Positions 1-5,118 of a stretch of DNA of 26,191 nucleotides are shown piece after piece. This stretch comes from a virus, in the IMG/VR virus record IMGVR_UViG_3300025168_000574, positions 1 through 26,191 of that record; one strand, 5' to 3'. A program made the position numbers and the translations under genes. Each line of letters begins with the position of its first letter. Within the stretch, counting starts at the first letter, position 1. The notes under the pieces are model-generated. The model saw only the letters and a program-made list of their open reading frames with translations, was not told where the DNA came from and ran no database searches.

Positions 1-1
1 A

Positions 2-208
2 TATTGGTACACAGGACATATACATAATAAACAAGCTATGGAGTTCTCTGGTTGTATGTGGGAATCGTTTCGTACTCTTGCTGGTTCTGATGCTTGGCAC
101 TCTGGAGCTGGATATAGATCTGGAAAAGATTTAAGTTGCGTGTTACTTCATAAAGACTTCGGAGAGATAGGAAGAAACACAGCGTCTCTCAAAATGGTAA
201 GAAGTTAA
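2..208 (+). CDS. Metallophosphoesterase-like protein, C-terminal end (partial)
   Basis: An open frame enters from the left edge and stops with TAA at 206-208, giving 68 residues. It begins YWYTGHIHNK. The GHIH matches the last metal-binding GHxH motif of calcineurin-like phosphoesterases. The following FRTLAGSDAWHSGAGYRSGK is the kind of tail I associate with phage-encoded members of this family, sometimes annotated as oxidoreductase or phosphatase. The N-terminal catalytic motifs lie outside the window. The gene ends directly against the first arm repeat of the attachment site (209), so it is probably the last gene of the phage's rightward late operon, with the sequence continuing around a circular or terminally redundant genome. 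Family assignment is from recognition of motifs only. A host gene downstream of ssrA is the alternative. Confidence 0.6.
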   Translation, partial: YWYTGHIHNKQAMEFSGCMWESFRTLAGSDAWHSGAGYRSGKDLSCVLLHKDFGEIGRNTASLKMVRS

Positions 209-232
209 ATGTTGCATTAATGTTGCATTAAC
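209..232 (+). repeat. Left arm-type repeat pair
   Basis: Two tandem copies of ATGTTGCATTA at 209-219 and 220-230, followed by AC. The block is identical to 371-394. It begins one base after the stop codon of the metallophosphoesterase-like gene. Probable integrase (or integrase and excisionase) arm-binding site. Confidence 0.8.
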
Positions 233-263
233 CAGCCCAAAATAGCCATATTCAGACATATAA

Positions 264-274
264 TAATGCAACAT
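264..274 (-). repeat. Single inverted arm-type repeat
   Basis: TAATGCAACAT is the exact reverse complement of the 11-mer arm unit and lies between the left arm pair and the core. A lone inverted copy could be a regulatory arm site, as in other phage attachment sites with several arm sites of differing orientation. Confidence 0.65.
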
Positions 275-308
275 CCAATTTAAGAATGCTTTCGTAGCAA
301 GGGTTACG

Positions 309-345
309 TGGTGGAGATGGGGGGAATTGAACCCTCGTCTGTTGC
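309..345 (-). ncRNA. ssrA: 3' end of tmRNA gene (ssrA fragment), integration core
   Basis: Read on the minus strand, this ends GGGTTCAATTCCCCCC then ATCTCCACCA. It has a T-loop TTCAATT, an acceptor 3' strand CATCTCC, discriminator A and an encoded CCA. A U at position 70 (numbered as in tRNA) fits the G3-U70 alanine identity pair of tmRNA, and the GACG before the T-stem resembles the E. coli ssrA 3' end. Only this end is present; the 5' part and tag frame are not in the window. The T-stem reads GAGGG against CCCCC, which leaves one A-C mismatch. tRNA-Ala is the main alternative and fits less well. Confidence 0.7.
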
Positions 346-370
346 TTTATTAGTAGTGTCTGTAGAGGGA

Positions 371-394
371 ATGTTGCATTAATGTTGCATTAAC
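371..394 (+). repeat. Right arm-type repeat pair
   Basis: Two tandem copies of ATGTTGCATTA at 371-381 and 382-392, followed by AC, identical to 209-232. It ends three bases before the stop of the integrase gene. The spacing to the core is shorter on this side than on the left. Confidence 0.8.
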
Positions 395-397
395 ACT

Positions 398-1564
398 CTA
401 TTTTGATGCTATTTTTAGCTCAGTTTTTGGATTTATAAGGCTTGCAAATTTATTGCCAGCTTCTGGAGCATCTTCATCAATAAATCTAGCATAGGTTCTA
501 TAAGTAAAACCAGCATCTTTATGGCCCATTTGTTTTGACACCCAGCCTATATTCTCACCAGAGGTTATAGCAAGAGAAGCAAACGTATGTCTAGTTTGAT
601 ATGGATAACGATACCTCACTTCTGCTTTTCTTAATATAGGAGTCCAGCCAGTTTTACGAATAGCTTGATCACCCTTCCAAGGTTTATTAAGTCTTGGGTT
701 ATGAAATATTTCTTTGTTCTGTAGATAAGTATATTGCTTTTGGTCTTTTAAAATGGTAATAACATCTTCTGTTAATTTAACCCATCTATAACTTGTTGAT
801 GTTTTTGGAAGCCCAACTATTTTTGCAGCTTGAGTCATTGCTTTATTTACATGCAATCTATTATTAGACCAATCAATATCATTCCATGTAAGAGCTATGT
901 ACTCACTGATTCTTAGACCAGTAAAAAAAGCAAGAGTAAATAAATTATGTATTTGACCATCACAAGAATTTAATATTAATCTTATTTCTTTTGTAGAGCA
1001 TGGGTCTATAATTTCATTCTTATTACTTACAAGTTTTCCTTTAAATTTTTTACCATATAAAGGATTAACTGCAATAAGCTCATCATCAACTGCTTCATCC
1101 AACGCTTGATTTAATAAAGTAAGTTTGTTTGATAAAGTCTTAGTTGTATTAGATTGTTTCTTTATCCATTTTTTTATATCTAACCATTTAAGCTCTGCTA
1201 TTGGATATTTTCCAAAAGTTGGTATTAGCTGATTGTATATTATGTTGGTATTTTTTTCTAAAGAAGAATCAGCGTAATTATGTTTATGTCCTTCATACCA
1301 TTCAGTAAGATATTGTTTGACTTTAATTGCTGATGTAGGATTAAATAAATATCTTTGTTTGTCTTTAGGAAATGTTGTAGCGTAATCAAAAGTGCCATCT
1401 TCTATAGCGTCTAAAACCCTAGCTCTAAATTTTGTTGCTGCTTTTAAGTTAGTTTCAGTGGGTTCACCCCATATTCTTGGTCTACATTGTGTTCCTTGAT
1501 AGGTGAATGTGATGACGATGCTGTTAGCACTTCCTTTACGAACTCCTGTCCTTTTTTTACCCAT
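398..1564 (-). CDS. int: Tyrosine-family site-specific integrase
   Basis: A 388-residue tyrosine recombinase that would integrate and excise the phage at the neighbouring att site. Residues 5-70 look like the N-terminal arm-DNA-binding domain (DUF3596 type, GVRKGSANSI start and FDYATTFP end), about 80-175 like the SAM-like core-binding domain, and about 185-365 like the catalytic domain. Visible active-site residues are Arg218 (TGLRISE), Lys254 (LPKTS), Arg325 (YQTRHTFAS), His348 (QMGHKD) and the nucleophile Tyr358 (RTYARF). The first His of the usual HxxR box is Tyr322, which I recall as normal for this phage subfamily. Last gene of the minus-strand operon. Its first 121 bases overlap the end of the excisionase-like gene in another frame. 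Start chosen because the arm domain begins immediately after it. Confidence 0.95.
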   Translation of the reverse strand: MGKKRTGVRKGSANSIVITFTYQGTQCRPRIWGEPTETNLKAATKFRARVLDAIEDGTFDYATTFPKDKQRYLFNPTSAIKVKQYLTEWYEGHKHNYADSSLEKNTNIIYNQLIPTFGKYPIAELKWLDIKKWIKKQSNTTKTLSNKLTLLNQALDEAVDDELIAVNPLYGKKFKGKLVSNKNEIIDPCSTKEIRLILNSCDGQIHNLFTLAFFTGLRISEYIALTWNDIDWSNNRLHVNKAMTQAAKIVGLPKTSTSYRWVKLTEDVITILKDQKQYTYLQNKEIFHNPRLNKPWKGDQAIRKTGWTPILRKAEVRYRYPYQTRHTFASLAITSGENIGWVSKQMGHKDAGFTYRTYARFIDEDAPEAGNKFASLINPKTELKIASK

Positions 1565-1722
1565 ACGTTAAAGCCCTCTATGCTAATTAAAACCCTGTTA
1601 TCAGGACTTCGCACCCAAACTTCATCTTCTCTAAACACACCTCGACTAATCTTAGTACGTATAGCCTCCTCTGAATAACCTGACTCGGATGCGAATTGCC
1701 TGATTGTTTTATATTCTATCAT
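1444..1722 (-). CDS. xis: Excisionase-like protein
   Basis: A 92-residue protein starting MIEYKTIRQFASESGYSEEA, with the winged-helix/MerR-like pattern of phage excisionases: a first helix-turn-helix, then RSPDNRVLISIEGFNVWVKKG. It would bend attachment-site DNA with integrase to favour excision. The start at 1722 is preferred over an upstream in-frame ATG at 1749 because its ATG overlaps the TGA of the preceding gene (ATGA). The excisionase-like core ends near residue 60. The remaining 32 or so residues are encoded within the start of int in a different frame, so the tail may be unstructured and exist mainly for translational coupling. Family from pattern recognition. Confidence 0.8.
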   Translation of the reverse strand: MIEYKTIRQFASESGYSEEAIRTKISRGVFREDEVWVRSPDNRVLISIEGFNVWVKKGQEFVKEVLTASSSHSPIKEHNVDQEYGVNPLKLT

Positions 1723-2042
1723 ATAATCTTTAATGCCATTCTGAACCATGGATCATAATAAGGTCTAGTTGCTTTAATATGCTTGTCACGTCTAGCTTTG
1801 TTGCTAAAATGTTCAAGCTTATAATTAAGTTTGTTTTTTTGATGGGCCTCACTATATGCGTAACCCATTCTAGCTCCTTTCTTAGAAAGCACTTGTTGAT
1901 CTGTTTCAGAGTCCATTCTTTTGAGGGCTGTAGTTTTAGATGTAATACCTGTTATACGCATTACATCTTCAGCAGTTATTACAGCCCCATGTTTATCAAT
2001 TAACTCTTGATCAACAAGAACTCTTGTCTTAGTAGTTCCCAT
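1719..2042 (-). CDS. Hypothetical protein, 107 residues
   Basis: I do not recognise this family. The protein is basic in its C-terminal half (KLNYKLEHFSNKARRDKHIK) and has a possible helix-turn-helix around residues 22-42 (ITAEDVMRITGITSKTTALK), so DNA binding is conceivable. The start ATG overlaps the TAA of the upstream gene by one base (TAATG), and its own TGA overlaps the excisionase start (ATGA). It is thus translationally coupled on both sides in the int operon. A role in control of integration or excision would be inference from position only. Confidence 0.75.
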   Translation of the reverse strand: MGTTKTRVLVDQELIDKHGAVITAEDVMRITGITSKTTALKRMDSETDQQVLSKKGARMGYAYSEAHQKNKLNYKLEHFSNKARRDKHIKATRPYYDPWFRMALKII

Positions 2043-2347
2043 TAACCAAACTCAGGCTCACTATAAAAATCTTCTGGCATAGGTGGGGGTGTTGGAGAAG
2101 CATGTTCTTGAACAGCTTGAGGTTTGTCAGGCTTCCAAGTATTAACTAAGATACGATGAGATTTACCATATTGATCAACCTCTCTTTTTTTACAAACCTT
2201 TAAGTTAAGATATTTCTTACCGTTCATTTCATACCACCAATCTTTAGCGTCTTGAACCTTAGATAAATCTAATGCAAATTCAACTACATTGCCATCAAAC
2301 TTTTCTTTACCACCACCACTTACATATAATTCTTCTTCTTTTTCCAT
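2042..2347 (-). CDS. Small protein with SSB-like acidic tail
   Basis: 101 residues. The first 70 are mixed beta-like sequence (EFALDLSKVQDAKDWWYEMN, KYLNLKVCKKREVDQYGKSH). A proline-rich linker (PTPPPMPEDF) then leads to an acidic end, YSEPEFG. A globular part, a disordered proline linker and an acidic tip is the layout of single-stranded DNA-binding proteins, and the annealing protein gene is in the same operon. This is inference: the terminal motif is not the canonical DDIPF, and I see no clear OB-fold signature. A strong Shine-Dalgarno (AGGAGG, 4 bases before ATG) supports the start. Confidence 0.75.
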   Translation of the reverse strand: MEKEEELYVSGGGKEKFDGNVVEFALDLSKVQDAKDWWYEMNGKKYLNLKVCKKREVDQYGKSHRILVNTWKPDKPQAVQEHASPTPPPMPEDFYSEPEFG

Positions 2348-2355
2348 GTTGCCTC

Positions 2356-2571
2356 CTAGGCTATTAATTTATATTGTGCTACTGTCTCAAGCTCACCAAA
2401 AGTATTTTTATGAGCTACAAGTTTGGTTGTAATGTCGTAGTCTTTACGAAGATTAAAAATGGCAGCAGATAACCTACTAGTCTTACAAGTAAATAATGCA
2501 TCCATATAATTCATTGTTTCGTTTTCTTGTAAAAATTTTAATACTCTTTGATCTCTAGTTAATTTGTTCAT
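2356..2571 (-). CDS. Small winged-helix-like DNA-binding protein
   Basis: 71 residues, starting MNKLTRDQRVLKFLQENETM. The pattern is a short helix, a second helix (MDALFTCKTSRLSAAIFNLR), then YDITTKLVAHKNTFGELETV as the wing. It resembles the small helix-turn-helix proteins that many phages carry in early operons, which have a conserved R-L-x-A-x-I-x-x-L-R core. It would bind DNA, possibly regulating the int operon. AGGAG lies upstream of the ATG at the usual distance. Specific target unknown. Confidence 0.8.
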   Translation of the reverse strand: MNKLTRDQRVLKFLQENETMNYMDALFTCKTSRLSAAIFNLRKDYDITTKLVAHKNTFGELETVAQYKLIA

Positions 2572-2591
2572 CTGTGTCTCCTATTAATAAG

Positions 2592-2620
2592 GGGCTGCTT
2601 TTAAGGAAAAGGTGCAGCCC
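2592..2620. other. Intercistronic hairpin
   Basis: GGGCTGC (2592-2598) pairs perfectly with GCAGCCC (2614-2620), and inside it TTTT (2599-2602) pairs with AAAA (2607-2610), with a three-base bulge. On the transcribed minus strand it sits just after the annealing-protein gene and before the Shine-Dalgarno of the next gene. There is no T tract after it, so it is more likely an mRNA processing, stability or attenuation element than a full terminator. Confidence 0.6.
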
Positions 2621-2636
2621 AAAACCTCCTATGAAT

Positions 2637-3248
2637 TTAGTTGTATTTCCTTTCAGCAGCATCTCTGCAAGATGATTTAATAAATGATTTTTCTTCAGGA
2701 TTAAAATCCCTCCAAACATCTTTCTGCTGTGAAGCTGTTAAATCACGATATGCTTCAACAGTTGCTATGTCATCTTTGTTATCGCAAGCAACTTTAATTT
2801 GAGCAATGTAATTGCCACGCATATCAGGATTATCTGCATCCCATGTTGGTAGATCAGGTAAGTCTTCACCTTCATATAGATAAAGACCCATTCCATGCAA
2901 GCCAATAGCTTTTGTAACACATCGTTTGATTGCAGTATTAACAGCCATTGAATCAACTGTCTCAAGTTTCTGGGCTTTGTTTTGAAAGTTTAAAATTGGC
3001 AAATGCTCTACATGCTCAAGTCCATCAACTGTTACACCACATTCAACCCAAGCAGTCCTACCATCAGTATGATAGTTCCATCCTTCAACATTTTTATATA
3101 TTGTGTATGTCGCATCAGGGTGTCTTTCTTTTAACCATCTCCAAGCATGAGCCCAAGACAAATAATTAAATTTACCTTTTGCCTCAACATTCTTAGAACA
3201 ATCAATTTCATACAAACTTTGAAAATTACTTTTTTTAGATTTTGTCAT
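2637..3248 (-). CDS. DUF1071/Sak3-type single-strand annealing recombinase
   Basis: 203 residues. The sequence SLYEIDCSKNVEAKGKFNYL, then SWAHAWRWLKERHPDATY, then AVNTAIKRCVTKAIGLHGMG followed by LYLYEGEDLP, matches the conserved layout of DUF1071 proteins, grouped with phage Sak3-type annealing proteins. These anneal complementary single strands during phage recombination and recombination-dependent replication, usually with an exonuclease and an SSB. The conserved part covers about residues 10-135; the rest is a charged helical tail. The start is ATG 3248, with AAGGAG at proper spacing; the GTG at 3251 is too close to it. No partner exonuclease is visible in the window, but an SSB-like gene follows. 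Confidence 0.85.
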   Translation of the reverse strand: MTKSKKSNFQSLYEIDCSKNVEAKGKFNYLSWAHAWRWLKERHPDATYTIYKNVEGWNYHTDGRTAWVECGVTVDGLEHVEHLPILNFQNKAQKLETVDSMAVNTAIKRCVTKAIGLHGMGLYLYEGEDLPDLPTWDADNPDMRGNYIAQIKVACDNKDDIATVEAYRDLTASQQKDVWRDFNPEEKSFIKSSCRDAAERKYN

Positions 3249-3257
3249 CACGTCTCC

Positions 3258-3542
3258 TTAAAAGTTAACTATATATTCTTGACCATCATTAGCTAGTTGC
3301 TGCAAATGATCCATTTGGTTTTTGCAATACTGAATGTGTTTATTATCTTGATCTTCAAATATTGCATTGTAGTAAGCATCAGCAAAACGTTTATGTTCTG
3401 TGCTGACATCTTTTAGATTTTTGTCAACAAGAGCTGCAACATGATCAAAAGCAGCTTGTCCAGTTAAAATCTCATCAGGTGAAGCATGATTATTTTCTGG
3501 TAGGTTATCAATTTGATCCATGTAATATTCTGAAATACTCAT
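3258..3542 (-). CDS. Hypothetical protein, 94 residues
   Basis: Not recognised. Acidic, predicted largely helical (AAFDHVAALVDKNLKDVSTE), with no membrane segment or cysteine-metal motif. The ATG overlaps the TGA of the small membrane peptide gene upstream (ATGA), and it lies just upstream of the annealing protein in the same operon. Probably an early-expressed accessory protein; no function can be assigned. Confidence 0.7.
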   Translation of the reverse strand: MSISEYYMDQIDNLPENNHASPDEILTGQAAFDHVAALVDKNLKDVSTEHKRFADAYYNAIFEDQDNKHIQYCKNQMDHLQQLANDGQEYIVNF

Positions 3543-3643
3543 ATCAATATAACTCCAATAATTAAGAAAATAAAAAGTGATACAGCCACCAGAAAACTGG
3601 CAGCTGCTTCGGCTAATTCATTAAGCTGATTTTTCGTTTGCAT
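3539..3643 (-). CDS. 34-residue single-pass membrane peptide
   Basis: A short frame starting MQTKNQLNELAEAAASFLVA and ending FLIIGVILI. It has a hydrophilic N-terminal helix of about 15 residues, then one hydrophobic segment of about 18 residues reaching the C-terminus. Its ATG lies 23 bases inside the end of the 68-residue gene, and its TGA overlaps the ATG of the next gene (ATGA), which fits the coupling style of this operon. It fills what would otherwise be the only gap here. No Shine-Dalgarno is seen, so expression would depend on coupling. It could act on the inner membrane; real function unknown. Confidence 0.5.
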   Translation of the reverse strand: MQTKNQLNELAEAAASFLVAVSLFIFLIIGVILI

Positions 3644-3827
3644 TTTTAAATTCATCAAAATTAATGCCCTCCCATGCAGCAAGAACATTTAATTTATAAT
3701 CAAATTTTTCAGCTTCTTCGATAGCAATGAGAGGCCCATAGCCTTGAGAAACTAAATCTCTAGCAAAATGCCAAGCTGCTTTAGAAAGATGTGCTCCAGC
3801 GTCTTTAAATTCATCGTATGTATTCAT
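3621..3827 (-). CDS. Hypothetical protein, 68 residues
   Basis: Not recognised. Starts MNTYDEFKDAGAHLSKAAWH; one compact helical domain with a conserved-looking ARDLVSQGYGPLIAIEEAEK segment. An excellent Shine-Dalgarno (AAGGAGG) lies inside the end of the upstream gene, whose TAA overlaps this ATG (TAATG). Cytosolic by composition. Member of the minus-strand early operon. Confidence 0.7.
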   Translation of the reverse strand: MNTYDEFKDAGAHLSKAAWHFARDLVSQGYGPLIAIEEAEKFDYKLNVLAAWEGINFDEFKNANEKSA

Positions 3828-4147
3828 TACGCTACCTCCTTTTTAAGAAGGTTAGAAAGTGCATTTTCTTTTTCATCAAGGCTAGGTGCAAATTCAACAA
3901 CGTGAAATTTTATAAATCCTAAAATATCACTAATGACTCTTTCAGTTTTCCATTCGTCATTCATGTTGTGAATACTAATTTTATGATCAAGCTGTTCATC
4001 CATCATAAAATACATACCTTCTGGTACATCTTTGCCTTCGTCAATCCAGCTCTTAAAAAATATTTCAAAGCCAGCAATTTGTAATAAATCTTTCATTACA
4101 CAAGTATCAACCCAGCTATCTAATTGGTAAGTTACAATCTTATTCAT
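3827..4147 (-). CDS. Hypothetical protein, 106 residues, first gene of leftward operon
   Basis: Not recognised. Starts MNKIVTYQLDSWVDTCVMKD. An upstream in-frame ATG at 4186 exists, but the ATG at 4147 has AAGGA eight bases before it and is preferred. The protein is acidic, mixed helix and strand, with no signal peptide and no clear motif. As first gene of the leftward operon, about 80 bases downstream of the presumed transcription start, it should be the earliest made. Early host-takeover or regulatory roles are common for such positions, but this is inference. Confidence 0.7.
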   Translation of the reverse strand: MNKIVTYQLDSWVDTCVMKDLLQIAGFEIFFKSWIDEGKDVPEGMYFMMDEQLDHKISIHNMNDEWKTERVISDILGFIKFHVVEFAPSLDEKENALSNLLKKEVA

Positions 4148-4234
4148 CACGTTTTTCCTTAAAGTTGTGGAAATTTGCTTATCCACTTAGCACACAAACC
4201 CTTGTTTTTACGTATTTTTAGTTTGTATATGCAT

Positions 4235-4305
4235 AGTATAATCTATTTTTTTGCTAATAGGTGAAATAAACGCAAAGTTTTTTTGTGCTAATAGACGAAA
4301 AAAAC
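4235..4305 (-). promoter_or_regulatory. Leftward early promoter region with 20-bp direct repeat
   Basis: On the minus strand a -10 element TATACT lies at 4240-4235. No good -35 hexamer is seen 17 bases upstream. Instead that position is covered by one copy of an imperfect direct repeat: TGCTAATAGGTGAAATAAAC (plus strand, 4252-4271) and TGCTAATAGACGAAAAAAAC (4286-4305), 17 of 20 identical and 34 bases apart. A promoter with a poor -35 and repeated sites at about -30 and -65 suggests binding by a phage repressor or activator. The protein is unknown; the repeat does not recur near the repressor gene start. Confidence 0.55.
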
Positions 4306-4334
4306 CCAGAGGCCCTATTGCTAAAGACTCTGGG
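4298..4334 (-). terminator. Rho-independent terminator
   Basis: On the minus strand CCCAGAG (4334-4328) pairs with CTCTGGG (4311-4305) and is followed by seven T residues (4304-4298). It lies downstream of the 119-residue gene on the same strand and would isolate the lysogeny region from the leftward operon promoter. The T tract overlaps one copy of the direct repeat. Confidence 0.8.
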
Positions 4335-4379
4335 GGGTACGCTACGTGATGAGAAGCGTGTAAATATTATACCAAATAT

Positions 4380-4739
4380 CTATGAATAGTTATTTTTTAT
4401 ATTAGTTATTTGATCAGAAATATTATAAGGGTATCCAGATGCACATGCTTCAACTTGTTCAGCAATGCTTTGTATATCTTGATCTATTTCTGTAGTCATA
4501 TCTATTAGTGTTTGTTTATCAACCCATGATGGAATGTTTTGAGCTATTTCCATTATGTCACTTGCTAAATAAACAATTTTAGATATTTCGTGAGCTCTGT
4601 TTTTTATCCATTCAATTAAAACTTCTAAAGCGTCAACAACGTGATCTTTAAATTGTTCTAATTGTTTTTCTGCAAAAACAGAATAATTGCTGGCTATTGC
4701 AACATCGTAATGCAACGATGATTTTATATTATCTAACAT
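4380..4739 (-). CDS. Hypothetical protein, 119 residues, lone gene beside repressor
   Basis: Not recognised. Starts MLDNIKSSLHYDVAIASNYS; almost entirely helical and acidic with regular heptad-like spacing (LEQFKDHVVDALEVLIEWIK, then ASDIMEIAQNIPSWVDKQTL), so a coiled-coil or helical-bundle protein is likely. GGAG precedes the ATG. The gene is set apart from both neighbours: a terminator follows, and about 450 bases without a clear gene precede it on the repressor side and strand. That makes it a candidate lysogen-expressed accessory (moron) gene. A Fur-box-like site and structured leader lie upstream. Any link to iron control is inference. Confidence 0.7.
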   Translation of the reverse strand: MLDNIKSSLHYDVAIASNYSVFAEKQLEQFKDHVVDALEVLIEWIKNRAHEISKIVYLASDIMEIAQNIPSWVDKQTLIDMTTEIDQDIQSIAEQVEACASGYPYNISDQITNIKNNYS

Positions 4740-4832
4740 ATTTACTCCATTTGTCCTTTTATACTTGTACGTATGTCTTACTCATGTTGAGCATCCAGCT
4801 ATATATCGTAGCCGAAACCAAGTTGTACTTAT

Positions 4833-5116
4833 AGATGTTACAGCAAGTTAAAAAACTTCTGTAGTACCATCTTGTATAGTTATGGCCTGTGCCAAATAAG
4901 AGTTCACTTGAAGGAGCTGACTCAATTCCCTGTTAGTTTGTTGAGTATGTAGGTTTCCACTACTTGCTCATGGGTACTTCCCATGTTGTTTAAGGGCAAC
5001 ACCCTTTCAACTGCAAGTAGTGGCATAGAGCCATTCTGTATTTAATTTGTTTATCGCTGCTTTCAGTATCAGTCGATAGAGCTCGCTTGTTTTAGGTGTC
5101 TAGCTCCTCTGCACCT
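4833..5116 (-). ncRNA. Structured leader or non-coding RNA (candidate)
   Basis: The 448 bases between 4740 and 5187 hold no convincing gene but many inverted repeats. TACAG-c-AAGTT pairs with AACTTCTGTA (4839-4849 with 4854-4863), extended by AGATG/CATCT (4833-4837, 4868-4872). TGGC pairs with GCCA (4883-4894) and ACTCAA with TTGAGT (4920-4946). A three-way junction lies at 4957-5023. Further out, TATCG pairs with CGATA (5052-5078) and AGGTG with CACCT (5094-5116). Transcribed leftward from the candidate promoter at 5119-5147, it would be a 5' leader of about 370 bases for the 119-residue gene, or a free RNA. Base composition looks less AT-rich than the neighbours. No known RNA family recognised. 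Strand is inferred from the promoter; the folds work on either. Confidence 0.5.
4957..5023. repeat. Compact three-way-junction inverted repeat
   Basis: Outer arms CCACTACTTGC (4957-4967) and GCAAGTAGTGG (5013-5023) are perfectly complementary over 11 bp. They enclose two hairpins: CATGGG/CCCATG (4969-4974, 4980-4985; 5-base loop) and AAGGG/CCCTT (4992-4996, 5002-5006; 5-base loop), the latter extended by TTG/CAA (4986-4988, 5008-5010). Junction linkers are 1, 0 and 2 bases. Such density of perfect pairing in 67 bases is unlikely to be accidental. Confidence 0.7.
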
Positions 5117-5118
5117 TA

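Larger units (their letters stand above)
209..394. other. Phage attachment site attP (core plus two arms)
   Basis: The core is the 3' end of a tmRNA gene (about 309-345). On each side lies an identical 24-bp element made of two tandem copies of the 11-mer ATGTTGCATTA plus AC (209-232 and 371-394). One further copy lies inverted at 264-274. Tyrosine integrases bind a core and distal arm sites, and the integrase gene starts reading away at 398 on the adjacent strand. The symmetric arms around a tRNA-like core are what an unrecombined attP looks like. After integration the two arms would be split between attL and attR. The exact crossover point cannot be fixed without the host sequence. Confidence 0.8.

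Noticed and set aside
309-345. tRNA-Ala as the identity of the att core
   Set aside because: The CTCCACCA end and U70 fit both, but the GACG before the T-stem and overall text match the ssrA 3' end better.
1487-1678. Plus-strand open frame opposite int/xis
   Set aside because: Shadow of the minus-strand genes, with no ribosome site or recognisable content.
4848-4967. A 39-codon minus-strand open frame with protein-like text (SSGNLHTQQTNRELSQLLQV) and no start codon
   Set aside because: Preceded by a stop and lacking any start. It may be a decayed gene remnant, but I could not connect it to a family or to the frames beside it.
4922-5026. A 34-codon minus-strand frame beginning MPLLAVERVLPLNNMGSTHE
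   Set aside because: No ribosome site, and it coincides with the three-way-junction stems. Could be a leader peptide, but nothing supports translation.
4833-5116. Phage-encoded tmRNA, hammerhead ribozyme or purine riboswitch
   Set aside because: No tag peptide frame ending in ALAA, no CTGATGA/GAAA core, and junction sequences differ from the purine riboswitch.
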